From: Diphasiastrum complanatum
Lineage: Eukaryota > Streptophyta > Lycopodiopsida > Lycopodiales > Lycopodiaceae
Length of the DNA stretch: 64,000 nt
Assembly (NCBI GenBank): GCA_029204225.1
Contig: CM055095.1
Span: 54,959,612 to 55,023,611 of the forward strand
Reading direction: 5' to 3'
Under the pieces are notes generated by a model. The model was not told where the DNA came from. It did no database searches and was given only the letters and a program-made list of their open reading frames with translations. Position numbers and translations under genes: made by a program. Below, piece by piece: positions 38,170 to 50,700 of the stretch (positions are counted from its first letter, which is position 1; every line of letters starts with the position of its first letter).

Positions 38170-41100
38170 ATATCATTCTTTTTGTTCTACCATAATGCGG
38201 TAGAGAAACTAATATAAGAGTAGTCTTTTATGTGGTTCTCTTTTATGATCTCGCATGTTCATCTTTCAACTACGTCAAGATGATTGATCATTGATTGCCT
38301 CTAGTTATGTGATTGTTAATAGGACTCACAAGTTAAAATTCATTATGGTATCATAGCAACAAAATCCTATGTGATCATTTGTTGCATCTTGTAAAGTGTA
38401 GGCTAAAATCTATGGAAGACCCATATTTTCATCTCTAAAACTTTGGTGGTTAGAATCTTGAAAATTTTCTCATTTTGAGCCCATCATAAAGTAGTGAGCC
38501 TAGTGTGCACGGAAGCGCGTGTGTGATGTGTGCGGAATTGCAGGAACTAGATCCGCTAATATGAAACAGACAACACAACAATCAAGCAAATAGATGCAAT
38601 GCAAAACCATATTGGAAGAGCAAAATGTCTTTTTGTATTTCCTTTTCTTTTGAGTGAGTTGCCGATGCAAAGCCAAATAGCGCCCCGAAGCTAGTGTTAC
38701 ACTTCTCTCTTCTTCTTTATATTCCTCTTCGTTGTTCCTTCATACATATATTCTGCCAGGGAGATTAAAAGACAATTTAGCTAATCATTACAAGAGGGGT
38801 TTACATTAAACTACCAGCTAACTATGTGTTAACTCCTGTAAATATTGCCTACGGCTAATCGTGAAATTTTGCGCTTCACAACTATGAAGTTTCGAATTTG
38901 ATAATTCGAATCACTCGACAGTCCCGACGCTCGATAGTTCAACTGCCATTCGACTATTCAATGGTCGTGTGACTATGTCGTTGTGTCCAACTATAGGTGT
39001 CAATGGATTGTCTCGAACTATCAGTTAATCAAGGAATGTGTCGAAAAAGATTGGTTGAGTTCACCATTTCCAACACTCCCTCTTGAACGATACAACCTTT
39101 TCCATCCAATTCTAATTGATTTTGTGTTTTGTAAACAATGGTTTGGCAGGATATCTGCGATCATGTGTTCTAATTTCACGAATTCGACACAGAGTTCTCC
39201 TTTCGAGATCAGATCTCGAATGTGATGATACTTCAGAGGTATATGCTTTGGTTTTTGGATCCTAGGCCAAGTAAATAGCACTCTGTGAATCCATTTTCAT
39301 GATGGAGGGTTCTTGATACAGTATGCCAATCCCTTCCAACATCATCTTCAACCATATTACCTCATTCACCACTTTCAAAGCTGCTACATATTCAGCTTCG
39401 CATGAAGACTGAGCTACCAGTGTCTGCTTCTTGCAGGTCCAATTGATCGCAACTCCACACATATTGAGCATCCACCAATTATCGACTTATTGTCGTCCTT
39501 ACAGCTAGCCCAACTCATATTGCTACAGTGTTGTAGGATGAAATCATGTTAGCTTTCATAGATCAACCCAAAATTGTAGGTGCCCTTCGAATATTGCAGG
39601 ATTCGCTTTGCCATCTGCCAGTGTTGCATTCCAGGATTGGAGGAGAATTGAGTGAGTGCATAGACAGAGAATGCAAAATCGGGTCTCGTACAAGTCGTGA
39701 GGTACATAAGACTCCCAATTAGACTTTGATATGGAATCCTTTGCATCTTCTATCTTTCCTCATCCGTACTTGGGCTATCCTGCTTTGACAATCATCGGTG
39801 TTGCCTTATCCTTACAATCAATCATCCCATATTGTTTCAAGATCCTTGCAGCATAATCGGACTGGTTTAGGTGCATGATTCCTTTCTTCCTGTCTCTTTC
39901 GATTTGCAGCCCCAAGCATTTTGTTGCTTCTCCTAGATCTCTGATTTCGTAATTTGTAGGTATCTGATTCTTCGTGTCATTGATTAGAGTTAGACAATTT
40001 TTTATCATCAAGGAATCGTCTACAAATATTGTCAAAATCACGAATTTTCCTTCTGTCCTTTTAATGTAGACATTACAGTCGGGTTGTGTCGGACAGAAGT
40101 CTAGAGACTTGAGAAGACTATCGAGCTTCTTATACCAAGCTCGTGAGGCCTGCTTGAGACCGTAGATACACCTGTGCAACCAACAGGCATAATATGAATT
40201 GTTCGGGTTTAGGCTGCTCCATGGAAATTCTTCATCCAAGTCTCCGTGGAGGAAGGCTATCTTGACATCGATTTGATGTATCTCCAAATTATATTTTGTA
40301 GCATAAGCAAGGAGTAATCGAATGCTTGACATCTTGACCATCGGGGAGTATGTATCGAAGTAGTCGATACCATACCTTTGAGTGTAGCCTTTCCCGACAA
40401 GTCGAGCCTTGTATCTTTCGACACTGCCATCTGATCTTAGCTTCTTCTTGTATACCTATTTGCGGTCAACTTTCTTCTTTCCTTCGGGTAGTGGCTCGAG
40501 TGTCCATGCCTGATTCCGCTTCATTGATTCGATTTCCTCCGACATGGCCTATTTCCAAAGTTCGCCCTCAAGATTCTGGATTGCTTCCAGATATGTTGTT
40601 GGTTCCTTGGTGAAACCACAGAATTTGAAGTCTGTGACCACGCTCGACTGAAACTATTGATGAGTCTGATGGGGGGTCTTCGATTTCTTGTCGACCTTCA
40701 CAGTTCAATCTCTGGTTGCTGATTTGACCTTTGCGTTTTTTCTTCAGGTTCTCTGATAGGCTGATCCTTTGTCGCCTGTTCAGGAGTTTGCGGTTCAAAA
40801 TTCTGGTTCGATGCTTGGCCTCGAACAATGTTTGAGGGTACCTTTCGAATCGCCTTTTCGAACCATGTTTGAATCGAGTTTGAATCGGGAAAGAATCGGC
40901 TTCTCCAGGTTCCGGCGAATCGGTTTTAGGGTTTTTTTTTTTAAACATTAATGTCACATCATACATATTACATATTACATATGTCATATTCCAATGTACC
41001 ATGTGCATGGTTAGTTAGTAGTGAATTAGCAAATGTTCAATGATTCGAATTTCACGAAAATGACAATGTATACAATGTGCATTGTGTAACTTTTAACTAT

Positions 41101-44100
41101 TAACAAGTAAAAGATTATAGTACTAAGTTCTAACTTCCAATAGCTTACAAGTAACAATACTAAGTAGTAAGTACTAACTTCAAAATATTAACTCTTGAGT
41201 TACAACTTACCGTAGTCTGTGAGTACAGATCCCATTCGACATTCAACATTGATAATTGAAACATTCCACATTTGAATATTCTATAAACTAACCAAAATAC
41301 TAAATACTAAATAGTTAATGGAAATGGGCCAGTCTCCTGAGTCCCCCTAAGGTAGACTAAAGCCTAATGTAGCCTCCTCCTAGTCACTCGTGCCAGCTGT
41401 GACCTCCTCGCACGTGCAGGCTCAAGATCAAGATCCTCATCAATGCTATCAGCATCATCAGATGGATCACTCTCATCCTCCGAGGAATCCTCGTTGTCGG
41501 CTTCATCTTCCGAGGTCTTTGCGTCGTCTTCGTCTTCTAGTGGCTCTTCGTCCTCGAGGGCTCGAGAACGAGAAGCCTCTTCCCCTGTCCTGCGACGTGC
41601 AGCAGCCCGAGTGGTAGGTCTAACACGCAGGGATTGGCAAAGGGTTACAATTCACAATCACAAGTTTCAATTCTAATTTCTAAAGCTAGAACTTACTACT
41701 TAGAACATGGGATGGAGCTCAAAGTTCAAACTTCCAAGGACCAACTTGCAAGGGCCCAAGCCTCAAGGCTCAAGGGCTAATTCGAATTTCAAAGATTGAA
41801 ATTGGAACTTGGAATTCACCTGCAAACTGCATGGCGTCATCATGGAGTAGTGCATACACGTCCTCCACCTCCTATGACCTTGGTGGTAGGTCTGGAACCT
41901 TCGTCACATCAATGTCATCTGGATTTACCTGCAGTATGTAAACAGTAGAACAACACATTTAGAATGTCACTAAAACTTCAAATTTCAATGTTCAAACACA
42001 ATTGCAACTATCAAATTACAATTTACCTGCATAGGCTCCCTCGCCCCCTTCAGCTTCTTCAGAAGCCGCAGATTGGCATGCACATACACCAACCTGTCTA
42101 ATTGTGCAACACTGAGCCTGTTCCTCCTCTTCATATGAATCCAAGAGAACAAACTCCAATTCCTCTAACATGCAACCGTTGTGCAATCCTGTGAGAGAAT
42201 GCGTACGGCGAGCTTCTGCAATCGAGGACAATCACCCCCATACTTGTCCCACCATGAAACAGGGCGCAATTGTCCTTCTCTGAGCCGCGCTCCTGGACAC
42301 CCAAACTCAAGAGCCTCACGCCTGCACAGTGCACACGTGACTTGTGACAATGCACAATGCACGTTGAAGATCATTCATGAGTGAAAGCCGAGTGTGACAA
42401 TGTGGCCACTCACTTCATTGGGATTCAAGAAAGACACAGGACTTGAAAAAATAACAAATGTTAGAGAATTGTCATGACTTATACCTGAAGACATTGAGAT
42501 CATCCCTGAGTGAATCCTATATGACAGGATCAAGATAGACCCTCTCAATGTATGTGCGCCATCCCTATCGGAGCTCTGCATCATGGAACTGATCTTCATT
42601 CCTCCATAGAGGATGAAGAATGCAAGCCATAGCGTGTAGAGGCTGATGAAACCACTCCCACTTGGCTTGCCACTTTTCTCTTATTTCTTCAACCCTATAA
42701 AATTTGAAAATCATACATCATACATGTCACATGGTGCATGCTTATTACTACATACTACATATTACATAAACACTCATCAATCATGATAAGAGATAATGCA
42801 TAACACAAACCTCTTTGCACTGAAGGCAGTGCAGGTGCGAATCTGCTCTCCCAGCCTGTCCATGAACTCATAGAGAAGGCCCAAAGTGCAGCCCTCTCTA
42901 TCCGTAAGGCGTAGGACAGTGTAAAGAGGCTGCAACGCTATGATAATGGCCCGTGCATCATCCCAAAAAAGAGATGCTAGCACAATCCTCTCAAATCACT
43001 AAGCCTTAGGCTCTCGTGAGTGCCTCCACTCACGCCAAGGCTGTAAGACCACCATCTGTCTCAAGCCATCATGCATCTTCACGAGGCGCTCCAGAACAAT
43101 GAAAATAAAGCCAAACCTAGAACGAATCATAATTGCAAATTGTATTAGCTTCAGCAAAGCAATTATCGGATAACAAGGTTGAAACTCGAAAGTAGTTAGT
43201 AGTTGCTGGTAAGCTATGTACTAGCTTCTAAGAATCTAAGTGATAAATCAAATTTGATGAACAGAAAAGTAGACCTGGTGGGGGCAGGCCTCAAAATGTC
43301 GAGGCTAGAATACTCCCTGAACATGCTAAGGACCCTCGGTCTCTTGGTGACAACCCTCACCAAGAACCGGCCTTTATCTAGTACCTCTGCAATCCATGGC
43401 AACTTTGCTATATCCTCAAACAAGAGGTCGAAGCAATGTGCAGCACAGGGTGACCAAAAGATCCAAGGGTATCATTTACGAGCTTCCCCATGGCAACACA
43501 ATTTGCCGCATTGTGGGTGACGACCTGCAAAGCACAACAATCATCAATGCAACATCCGACATCGGACATCCTTCGTCCATGATCCAAGAAGCAACATTGA
43601 ACAAGTAGTTAAGTAAAAAGTTTTCACTCATTTTTATTTCTCACTACTCAACTGAAAGTCAAGAATCAATACCTGCACAACCTTCTCCTTGCGGAAGCGC
43701 ATGTGTGATGTGTGCGGAATTGTAGGAACTAGATCAGCTAATACGAATCACAGACAATAGAACAATCAAGAAAATAGATGCAATGTAAAACAATACTGGA
43801 AGAGCAGGGTGTCTTTTTGTATTTCCTTTTCTTTTGAGTGAGTCGTCAGTGCGGCGCCAAATAGCACCCTGAAGCTCCTCTTACACTTTTCTCTTCTTCT
43901 ATTATATTCCTCTTCGTTGTTCCTTCATACATATATTCTGCTAGGGGGATTAAAAGATAATTTAGCCAATCAGTACAAGAGAGGTTCACCTTAAACTACA
44001 GCTAACTACATGTTAACTCTTGTAAATATTGCCTACTGCTAATCGTGAAATTTCGCGCTTCACGATTGTGAAGTTTCAAATTCAATAATTCAAATTACTT

Positions 44101-45090
44101 GACAGTCCCGACGCTGGATAGTTCGACTGCCATTTGACTATTCGATGGTCGTGTGACTATGTTGTTGTGTCCAACTGCAGGTGTTGATGGCTGTTCAAGG
44201 AATGTGTCGAAAAAGGTTGGTTGAGTTCACCATTTCCAACACCTAGCAATTGAGAACTGCAATTGCTAGAGGATGGCAAAAGTCTGTTATGTTTCATTGC
44301 CCTACTAAATGGAAATATGTTGAAATGATTTTTTTCTCCAACATGACCAGCATGAATGAAAAGTGTACATTCAATCTATGCCCTAAAAGAAGAAAGAAAT
44401 CAACATCACATGCGAAGTGAAGACCAAATTTGGAATAATTGTGAAAAAAGTTTGAATTAGCCATTACTCTTCAGGGATACATGAGAATGCATGCTAGGGG
44501 AAAGAAAAAGAAAAGGATTGCATCCTTCAAGCCGAGATTGAGAGTTATGTATGATCACATTTGGCATAGGAAACATGTCTAGGTTAATCAAAATTCGCGA
44601 TATTAGTTGGTTAAGAGCATACACTTAAAATTTCATCATGAAATATGGTCAACCGTTGACAATAATTTCATCTTATACATATTTGGGAGTACTTTTAATT
44701 TGTCCTGTTTTTAGCATGAGACATGCAGTTATGGGTAGAATGGGGAAGGGTTAATCCTCCCTAATTAATATGGAGTGGCTGTATTATAGGAGACAGTCAA
44801 GATGCACCAAGTAAGAGTCCCCTCTCGCCAGCCATCAAGTTACTTATGCACATCTAGTTACTTATGCACATGCTCAGTTTATCAAAGACTACCACTTCTG
44901 GTGGCAATGCCTTCTATTGCATCATTTTTCCAGCTACTACCCTAGGCTACAAGGAACAGTAAATAGTTTAACGTGATTATTATAATTCCCATTGTTATTT
45001 TATTTTTGTGCTCCCATTGTTGCTTGTACATATTTTCTTTTTGGTCTTATGCACCCACGGGTGCCCAAAAGACGTTAATAAAGCTTTCTT

Positions 45091-45143
<53 letters not shown>

Positions 45144-47658
45144 GGAGGCAGTGATGGCTGTCTAGCTCGTTCTAGGGCCAGCGCCTAGTCCAGCCCATCT
45201 CATGGCACGGAAGAGGGGGGGGGGGGGTCACTCCCCCCCTTCTCCACCTCGCTCTAGTACTTCCTCCAGCGCTGCTGACCAGCCTCCTGCCATTGCTGCT
45301 GACCAGATCGTTTGCTCCATCACTACTGACCAGATCGCTTGCTCCATCGCTACTGAACGGGGCACTGCTGTCCTCGCTTCTGGCAGCTCCATCTCCATCG
45401 CACCTGGTAGCTCCATATCCAGCGCTACTGACAGGAGCATCGCTTCTGGCAGCTCCATCTCCAGCGCTGCTGATCAGGGCACTTCCATCGCTGTTGAGCA
45501 GGGCACTTTCGTTGAGCAAGTCACCTCCAGTACTTTCATCACTAACACTTCCACTAGCGCTACAGATCCTTCGTTGTCCACCAGTGCTGTAGATCCCCTT
45601 ACTAAGGTGAGGGATGTCCATACTCCTAGCCCTCTGCCTGCTCACTCCTCTTTCTTGATACCTGAGATCTATACACCTGCCAAGTCATTTGAGCAATACA
45701 TTTTCTCTTACATCGAACAAATAAAAAACGAATCCACCTCTCTACGAAAGGAAATGGGACAGCTTCAAACGATCATTCAATCTATGGCCGCTGAACGAGA
45801 GATCATGTTAACCCGGATTACTTCTTTGGAGGCAGCAATAAGTAAACAAGGAGAACCTACAAAGATTCAAGAATTGGAAGAGAAGATAGAGCAACATAAG
45901 GCTGAGACGAAATCATGGGCTTCTCTGTTCAAGGAGGATGCTAAGGAGGGTACATCATCCCTTAACCGAGTCATTTCAGCCACCATATCCGAAGAACGAA
46001 TGCGTGAATACAAATCCCTGAATATTAGGGTCCGCGGAGTTGAAGACACCAACGATCCAATGAACGAAGCAGCCAGCTTTCTTTCAAGTACACTCTCCCA
46101 CCACTCCGATGGGTTGGATAGAGCTTGGAGAACCAAGAGAGACCCTTCTACACTCACAGTTCGCTTCACGAATTTGGAAGAGAGACGGGCAACCCTCAAA
46201 CTAAGGGCCAAGCTTAGAGGTACACTTATATTTATGGATGATGATCTCACTCCTATGCAGGTTGCGGATCGGAAAAAAGCATTCAGTGAGGCAAAGGCTT
46301 TGGGGAAGAGGGTAATTTATCAGGATGGCAGGGCTCGATACATTGATCCTCCGAACCCTGACAAATAGGGATTAAGGCCATTCGGACTAGGTAGCGGTTC
46401 GAGGGGTCTTTCTTGAGCATTGCGGTTGAGGTTATGGAACTGCAATGGCGTTCATTCTTCAGCTACTGCAGGCGATTTTAGAGATTTTTGTGCGGAGGGT
46501 GACCTCTTACTATTCACCGAGACACATGAGAGTCCGGAAAGAGGTCTACCGATTGTTGCGGGTTTTTGTTGGTACTCTGCACATCGGAGATCGATGAGAG
46601 CATTGACGGATCGGGGTTCTGGTGGGGTGGCCTTCTTAGTCCGCGACTTTATTCAGCCTTGGGTCGAGTTGGTGCATACGGATGAGCGAGCCCGCTATAT
46701 TTGGATTCGGGTGGACCGGACTTTGATAGGACTGGACCGTGACCTCTTTCTGGCCATTTGTTATTTTCCACCGGACACATCCGTTTTCACATTAGATGAG
46801 GAGTCACCTTACATGGATATCTCTTCCGACATCATCAGATACGAGGAGCGAGGTTATATTCTTTTAGCTGGCAGCTTTAATGCCAGGACTGGGTTCAAGC
46901 AGACAGAGTCCCATAGAGCAGAGGATGATCCACAGCGGATACATGCTTTAGACTGGGATGATCTTGGCCTCCAACGACGATCAGCAGATGCAGAGGGTCC
47001 AATTACTGCATATGGGGAGCAGATGCTTCAGTTGGGCGAGGCTCATGGATTGACCATTTATTATGGCCTACTGCAGTGGCCTGATTCAGGTGACTTTACT
47101 TGTTTTCCACACAGCGAAGAGAGTAGTGTTGTTGACTATTTCATGGGATTGTCGTCTCTCCTCCCCTATATTTCATCTTTCATGGTCCACCGTACCACAC
47201 TGTCTGACCACTCATACCTCTCTCTCTCTATTGGCCTTCTTCACACCCCATGTACTAGTACATTAACTCCTTGCGGAAAGACCGTATACCGCTATAACCC
47301 TCAGAACACTCCCATGTACAGGGAAGCCTTATCTGACCTCCTGACTCATTTCTCCTACACCGATACTTTGATGGACCAGTCTCTTTTTCTTGTTCGGACC
47401 TTGCATACCGCTGCATCCCTGGCTTTTCCATCTCCCCGGCCCAAGCACTTACGATATAGTTGACCACATAACCCTTGGTATGACCACGAATGTAACCAGC
47501 TTCATCTGAACTTGATTTATGCACGTTGCCACCTTCCCTTGTTTCTTGTTTCTTTTAGGTGGTAGAGCTTTCATGCTCCCACCGGGCATACTTGACATGT
47601 ACCCATTTTTTCAATCCTATGTACCTTAGGGTATTTTATGGACATTAATAAAGATCTT

Positions 47659-47740
<82 letters not shown>

Positions 47741-50700
47741 TAGACTAGTGTGGTAGAGAAACTTATGTTAGAGTAGTCCTTTATGTGATTCTCTCTTGAA
47801 ATCTTGTGTTTCTTAATTTTTACAATGTCATGAAGATTGATTGCTTATTCCCTATCCTTATGTGAATGTCACAAGGCCTTGCACCCTGAAATGCAATATG
47901 CAGCACTACATAATTTCATCTCACATGCACAAAGGAGCTAGACAAGCATAGGACAATTCGAACCAACCAAGATGTAGACACAATCAATACAACTCGCCCC
48001 CAAGCTATGAAATTACAATATCGACAACTGTTAGGCTCCTGACTATGGCATCCCATACTGCCACAACCACCTAGGAGAGTAAGTCTAACTATAAGTAGCA
48101 CAAGAACTAGAGATAGCCAATAGGTATCCAAGATACACTAGCACATGCTCAATGAATGGAATGGAGAGGTTTTCGTGTATGTAGGCTCCTCCCTTGCCCT
48201 CTTAGCCTTGGTGTTTTTGCTAACTCGCATCTCCTATGCCCAAACATAGATAGCCACCTCCAAAAACTTCAACTTTAGCTTCTAGGATCATTATTAGTTG
48301 TTATGGCCAATAATATCAGCTATTATTGGAATTAGGACTGCTAGAGACCTTTAACCATTTATTGGGTTATCTTTGGCATGCATGGTCAAGGCTCAATGTT
48401 TCCAAGAACACAACATCACCATTATTCATGTGAATCGCATAGTGGACTTTAGAACAAGATAACACATCTTAAATCAAACCTCGAATATTTTTATATTAAC
48501 TTAGTAGGAGAAATATATGGAAATGGAGGCAAATCAGTCTCTCCACTTAAAGAAACTAAATTATTATCTTAAAAAATTTCTAACAACTATCCAAATTCAT
48601 GACATGCATGATAGATAAGTGGTCTCCTTTAATGAATCTTTTGTTATATACTCCGGCGGTCACAAAAATAAACCTCTTGGTGCAACCGTCAATTGAGCAT
48701 CTATGTGCTCCCTCATTCTTTGGACATGCATTGAAAGGCATTTGGTATATGCCACCTTTAAGGATAATGATATCGTGCCTTAAAATACCTAAATTTCTCT
48801 CATGCCTGAAGCAATAAAGACATTGTACTGCTTCTTAATATTGGAGGTCTCTTTGCGAATTTCTTCCCTGGATGACCTTGCTTCACATAATTTGTCAGCA
48901 CTGTACAGCTAACAGCCCCCTTTTCCCCTTGGTCCCTGATTAGTCTATTTGGACGGATTGGGACCCCTTCGACAACGGCTATATTGGCCAATTTTTCACT
49001 AGCTACATGTTATATCCAGTAACTTTATACATAACTTTAAAAAACTCAATAAAAGACTTTATTTTTAGCCCGGTTTAGCATGCTTAAAAATCAGCTAGCA
49101 ACAAAAACCATAACAACATTTCAAAAGTTACACTCATCTCTTGACTAGGTTACATCTGATTCTTCAAAAAAGTAGCTTGTTATATGATAGTTTGAAAACG
49201 TGTCTCTTCTGTAGGCTGGGACAGCTAATTGGGACGTCCAACAGTTTCTGCTTTAGTAACTCAAATGATTGTTGACAATATGCATTGAACGTACCAGAAA
49301 TCAGCTTGCTAACTTAAAAGAAAGCACTCGTTCTCCAAGCACTGTGGCAAATCTGAAAGAAATGAAATAAGGAAAAGATTACCTTGACAGTCAAATAATC
49401 ACTTATGGCATCCAAGATAAACTGAATTTCTTCCTCATGAGGCTCTGGATACATGGTTAACTTTGTGCTAGAGTCTGTTGTGCCGGCCACGGTCCTTCCT
49501 AGCCACGGTAGCATGAATACAACACGACCATCCTTTGTTTTTGGTACAATAAGGCCCATAGCATCAGGAGAGTAGTAATCAGGTAGCACAATGTGAACCC
49601 CACTGCTCGGTGTGATGATTGGTTTAACATCCTTGTCTGCCAATTTTCTCACTTCATCGCTGAAAGCGCCACCAGCATTGACAACTACTTTCGTATGAAC
49701 ATCAAACTCCTTACCTGTCAAATTATTACGAACTCTAACACTTGTCACGCGGTTTGTGCCTGCATCTCTTTGTACACCAACAGCCTCAGCATGATTTAGG
49801 ACTGCTGCTCCTGTTAATGCAGCTGTACAGGCCAGGGAAACATTTACACGTGCATCGTCCATTTGGCCATCATAATAAACTACTGTCCCTTTCAAAGTCT
49901 TGCCATGAGCACTTTCTTTTGCAAGAGTAGGAAAAAACTCCAAAGATTCCTTGGTTGAATGATATCGTGAAATGTGTAGCATTTTTCTCCCTGCAACTAA
50001 GTCATAGAGCTTCAAACCTGACCAGTAAAAAGGAATTTCCCACCATTCGTAACAGGGGGTCATGGTGGGGAGGGGGTGACATAGATGAGGAGCATTCTGT
50101 ATCAATCGAGCTCGCTCTTCAAGGGCATGGAATACCAGCTTCAATTGCCCGTAGTCAAGGTGAAAAACAGCCTTTTCTAAGTATCTCACACCTGATACCA
50201 GAGCACGGCCATAAGTTTCAATCACATAATCATTGCAATTTCAGCAGCTTCAACTTCGCTACAATCAGGAACGTCTGAGAATTATTCAAGCATTTATGCT
50301 GAAAACTTAACACTGGTAGGATTTCACTGGCAGCAAAGATTGATTCATTAGAATTCGAAACAGCCTATCGTTCAAAAGCCTAAGCCAGAAAACACAGAAA
50401 GCTTAGGAAGTAAGGGATTGGAAATAAAAAGAACTGATTCGAAACAGCCTATATTCACAAGCTTAAGCCAGAAGACGCAGAAAGTTTAGAAACTGAGGTA
50501 TAGTGATGAAATTGCCTCCGTGAATTAGCTTTGTTGAACGGGAGGATGTCCCAGCAGAAAAATCCTCCCTCTCCACCAACCCCACACGAAGGCCACGACT
50601 AGAAGCATCCAAAGCAACACCACATCCAGTAGCGCCACCGCCGATAACAAGCACATCTAAAGGATTTATGGGACTGGTACCACGTAGAGCAGCCTCTTGC

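Larger units (their letters stand above)
38504..44241 (-). mobile_element. Copia C: copia element enclosing a hAT transposase segment
   Basis: Two copies of the same LTR in the same orientation bound a 5.7-kb element: 38504-39075 (572 bp) and 43691-44241 (551 bp, inner edge clipped). The exact 5-bp sequence CCTAG stands outside both (38499-38503 and 44242-44246), so both LTRs come from one insertion. Next to the left LTR is a PPT and minus-strand RNase H and RT, in normal order. But there is no primer site, gag, protease or integrase. Instead a minus-strand, intron-containing hAT transposase (43690-41364) directly abuts the right LTR. Confidence 0.85.
45142..47662 (+). mobile_element. LINE-like non-LTR retrotransposon with ORF1 and endonuclease, no RT
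   Basis: A 2.5-kb unit between two (CT)n tracts. ORF1 (45202-46368) has a low-complexity N-terminus, coiled coil and an RNA-binding-type C-terminus. The second frame (46420-47568) is an APE-type endonuclease. Directly after the endonuclease linker comes a short 3' UTR ending in AATAAAG and the CT tract. The reverse transcriptase that should follow is absent, so mobility would need an autonomous relative. Antisense to SDP6 in intron 2. Confidence 0.75.
31284..49382 (-). other. SDP6 intron 2, 18.1 kb, transposon-filled
   Basis: An intron of 18,099 nt with GT donor at 49382 and AG acceptor at 31285-31284. It contains, from the 5' side of the gene, a LINE-like element, copia C with an enclosed hAT segment, a tandem hairpin array and a hAT transposon. 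Unassigned stretches are 47871-49382 (no gene seen; a short open frame at 48599-48817 has no recognised match), 44247-45060 and 31284-31770. Confidence 0.85.

Noticed and set aside
41390-41676. Two plus-strand Ser-rich and Pro/His-rich open frames
   Set aside because: They are antisense to the Asp/Glu-rich tail of the hAT transposase on the minus strand, which fits a known family order.
43690-44246. Right-hand LTR of copia C as an independent solo LTR in the hAT element
   Set aside because: Its own flanks do not match each other (CTCCT against CCTAG), while CCTAG matches the outer flank of the left LTR, so the two LTRs belong together.
50192-50225. ATG at 50225 as the start of a separate gene ([12 protein letters not shown]...)
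   Set aside because: These residues are intron read-through; family conservation begins exactly at the acceptor, and exon 1 supplies the FAD site.
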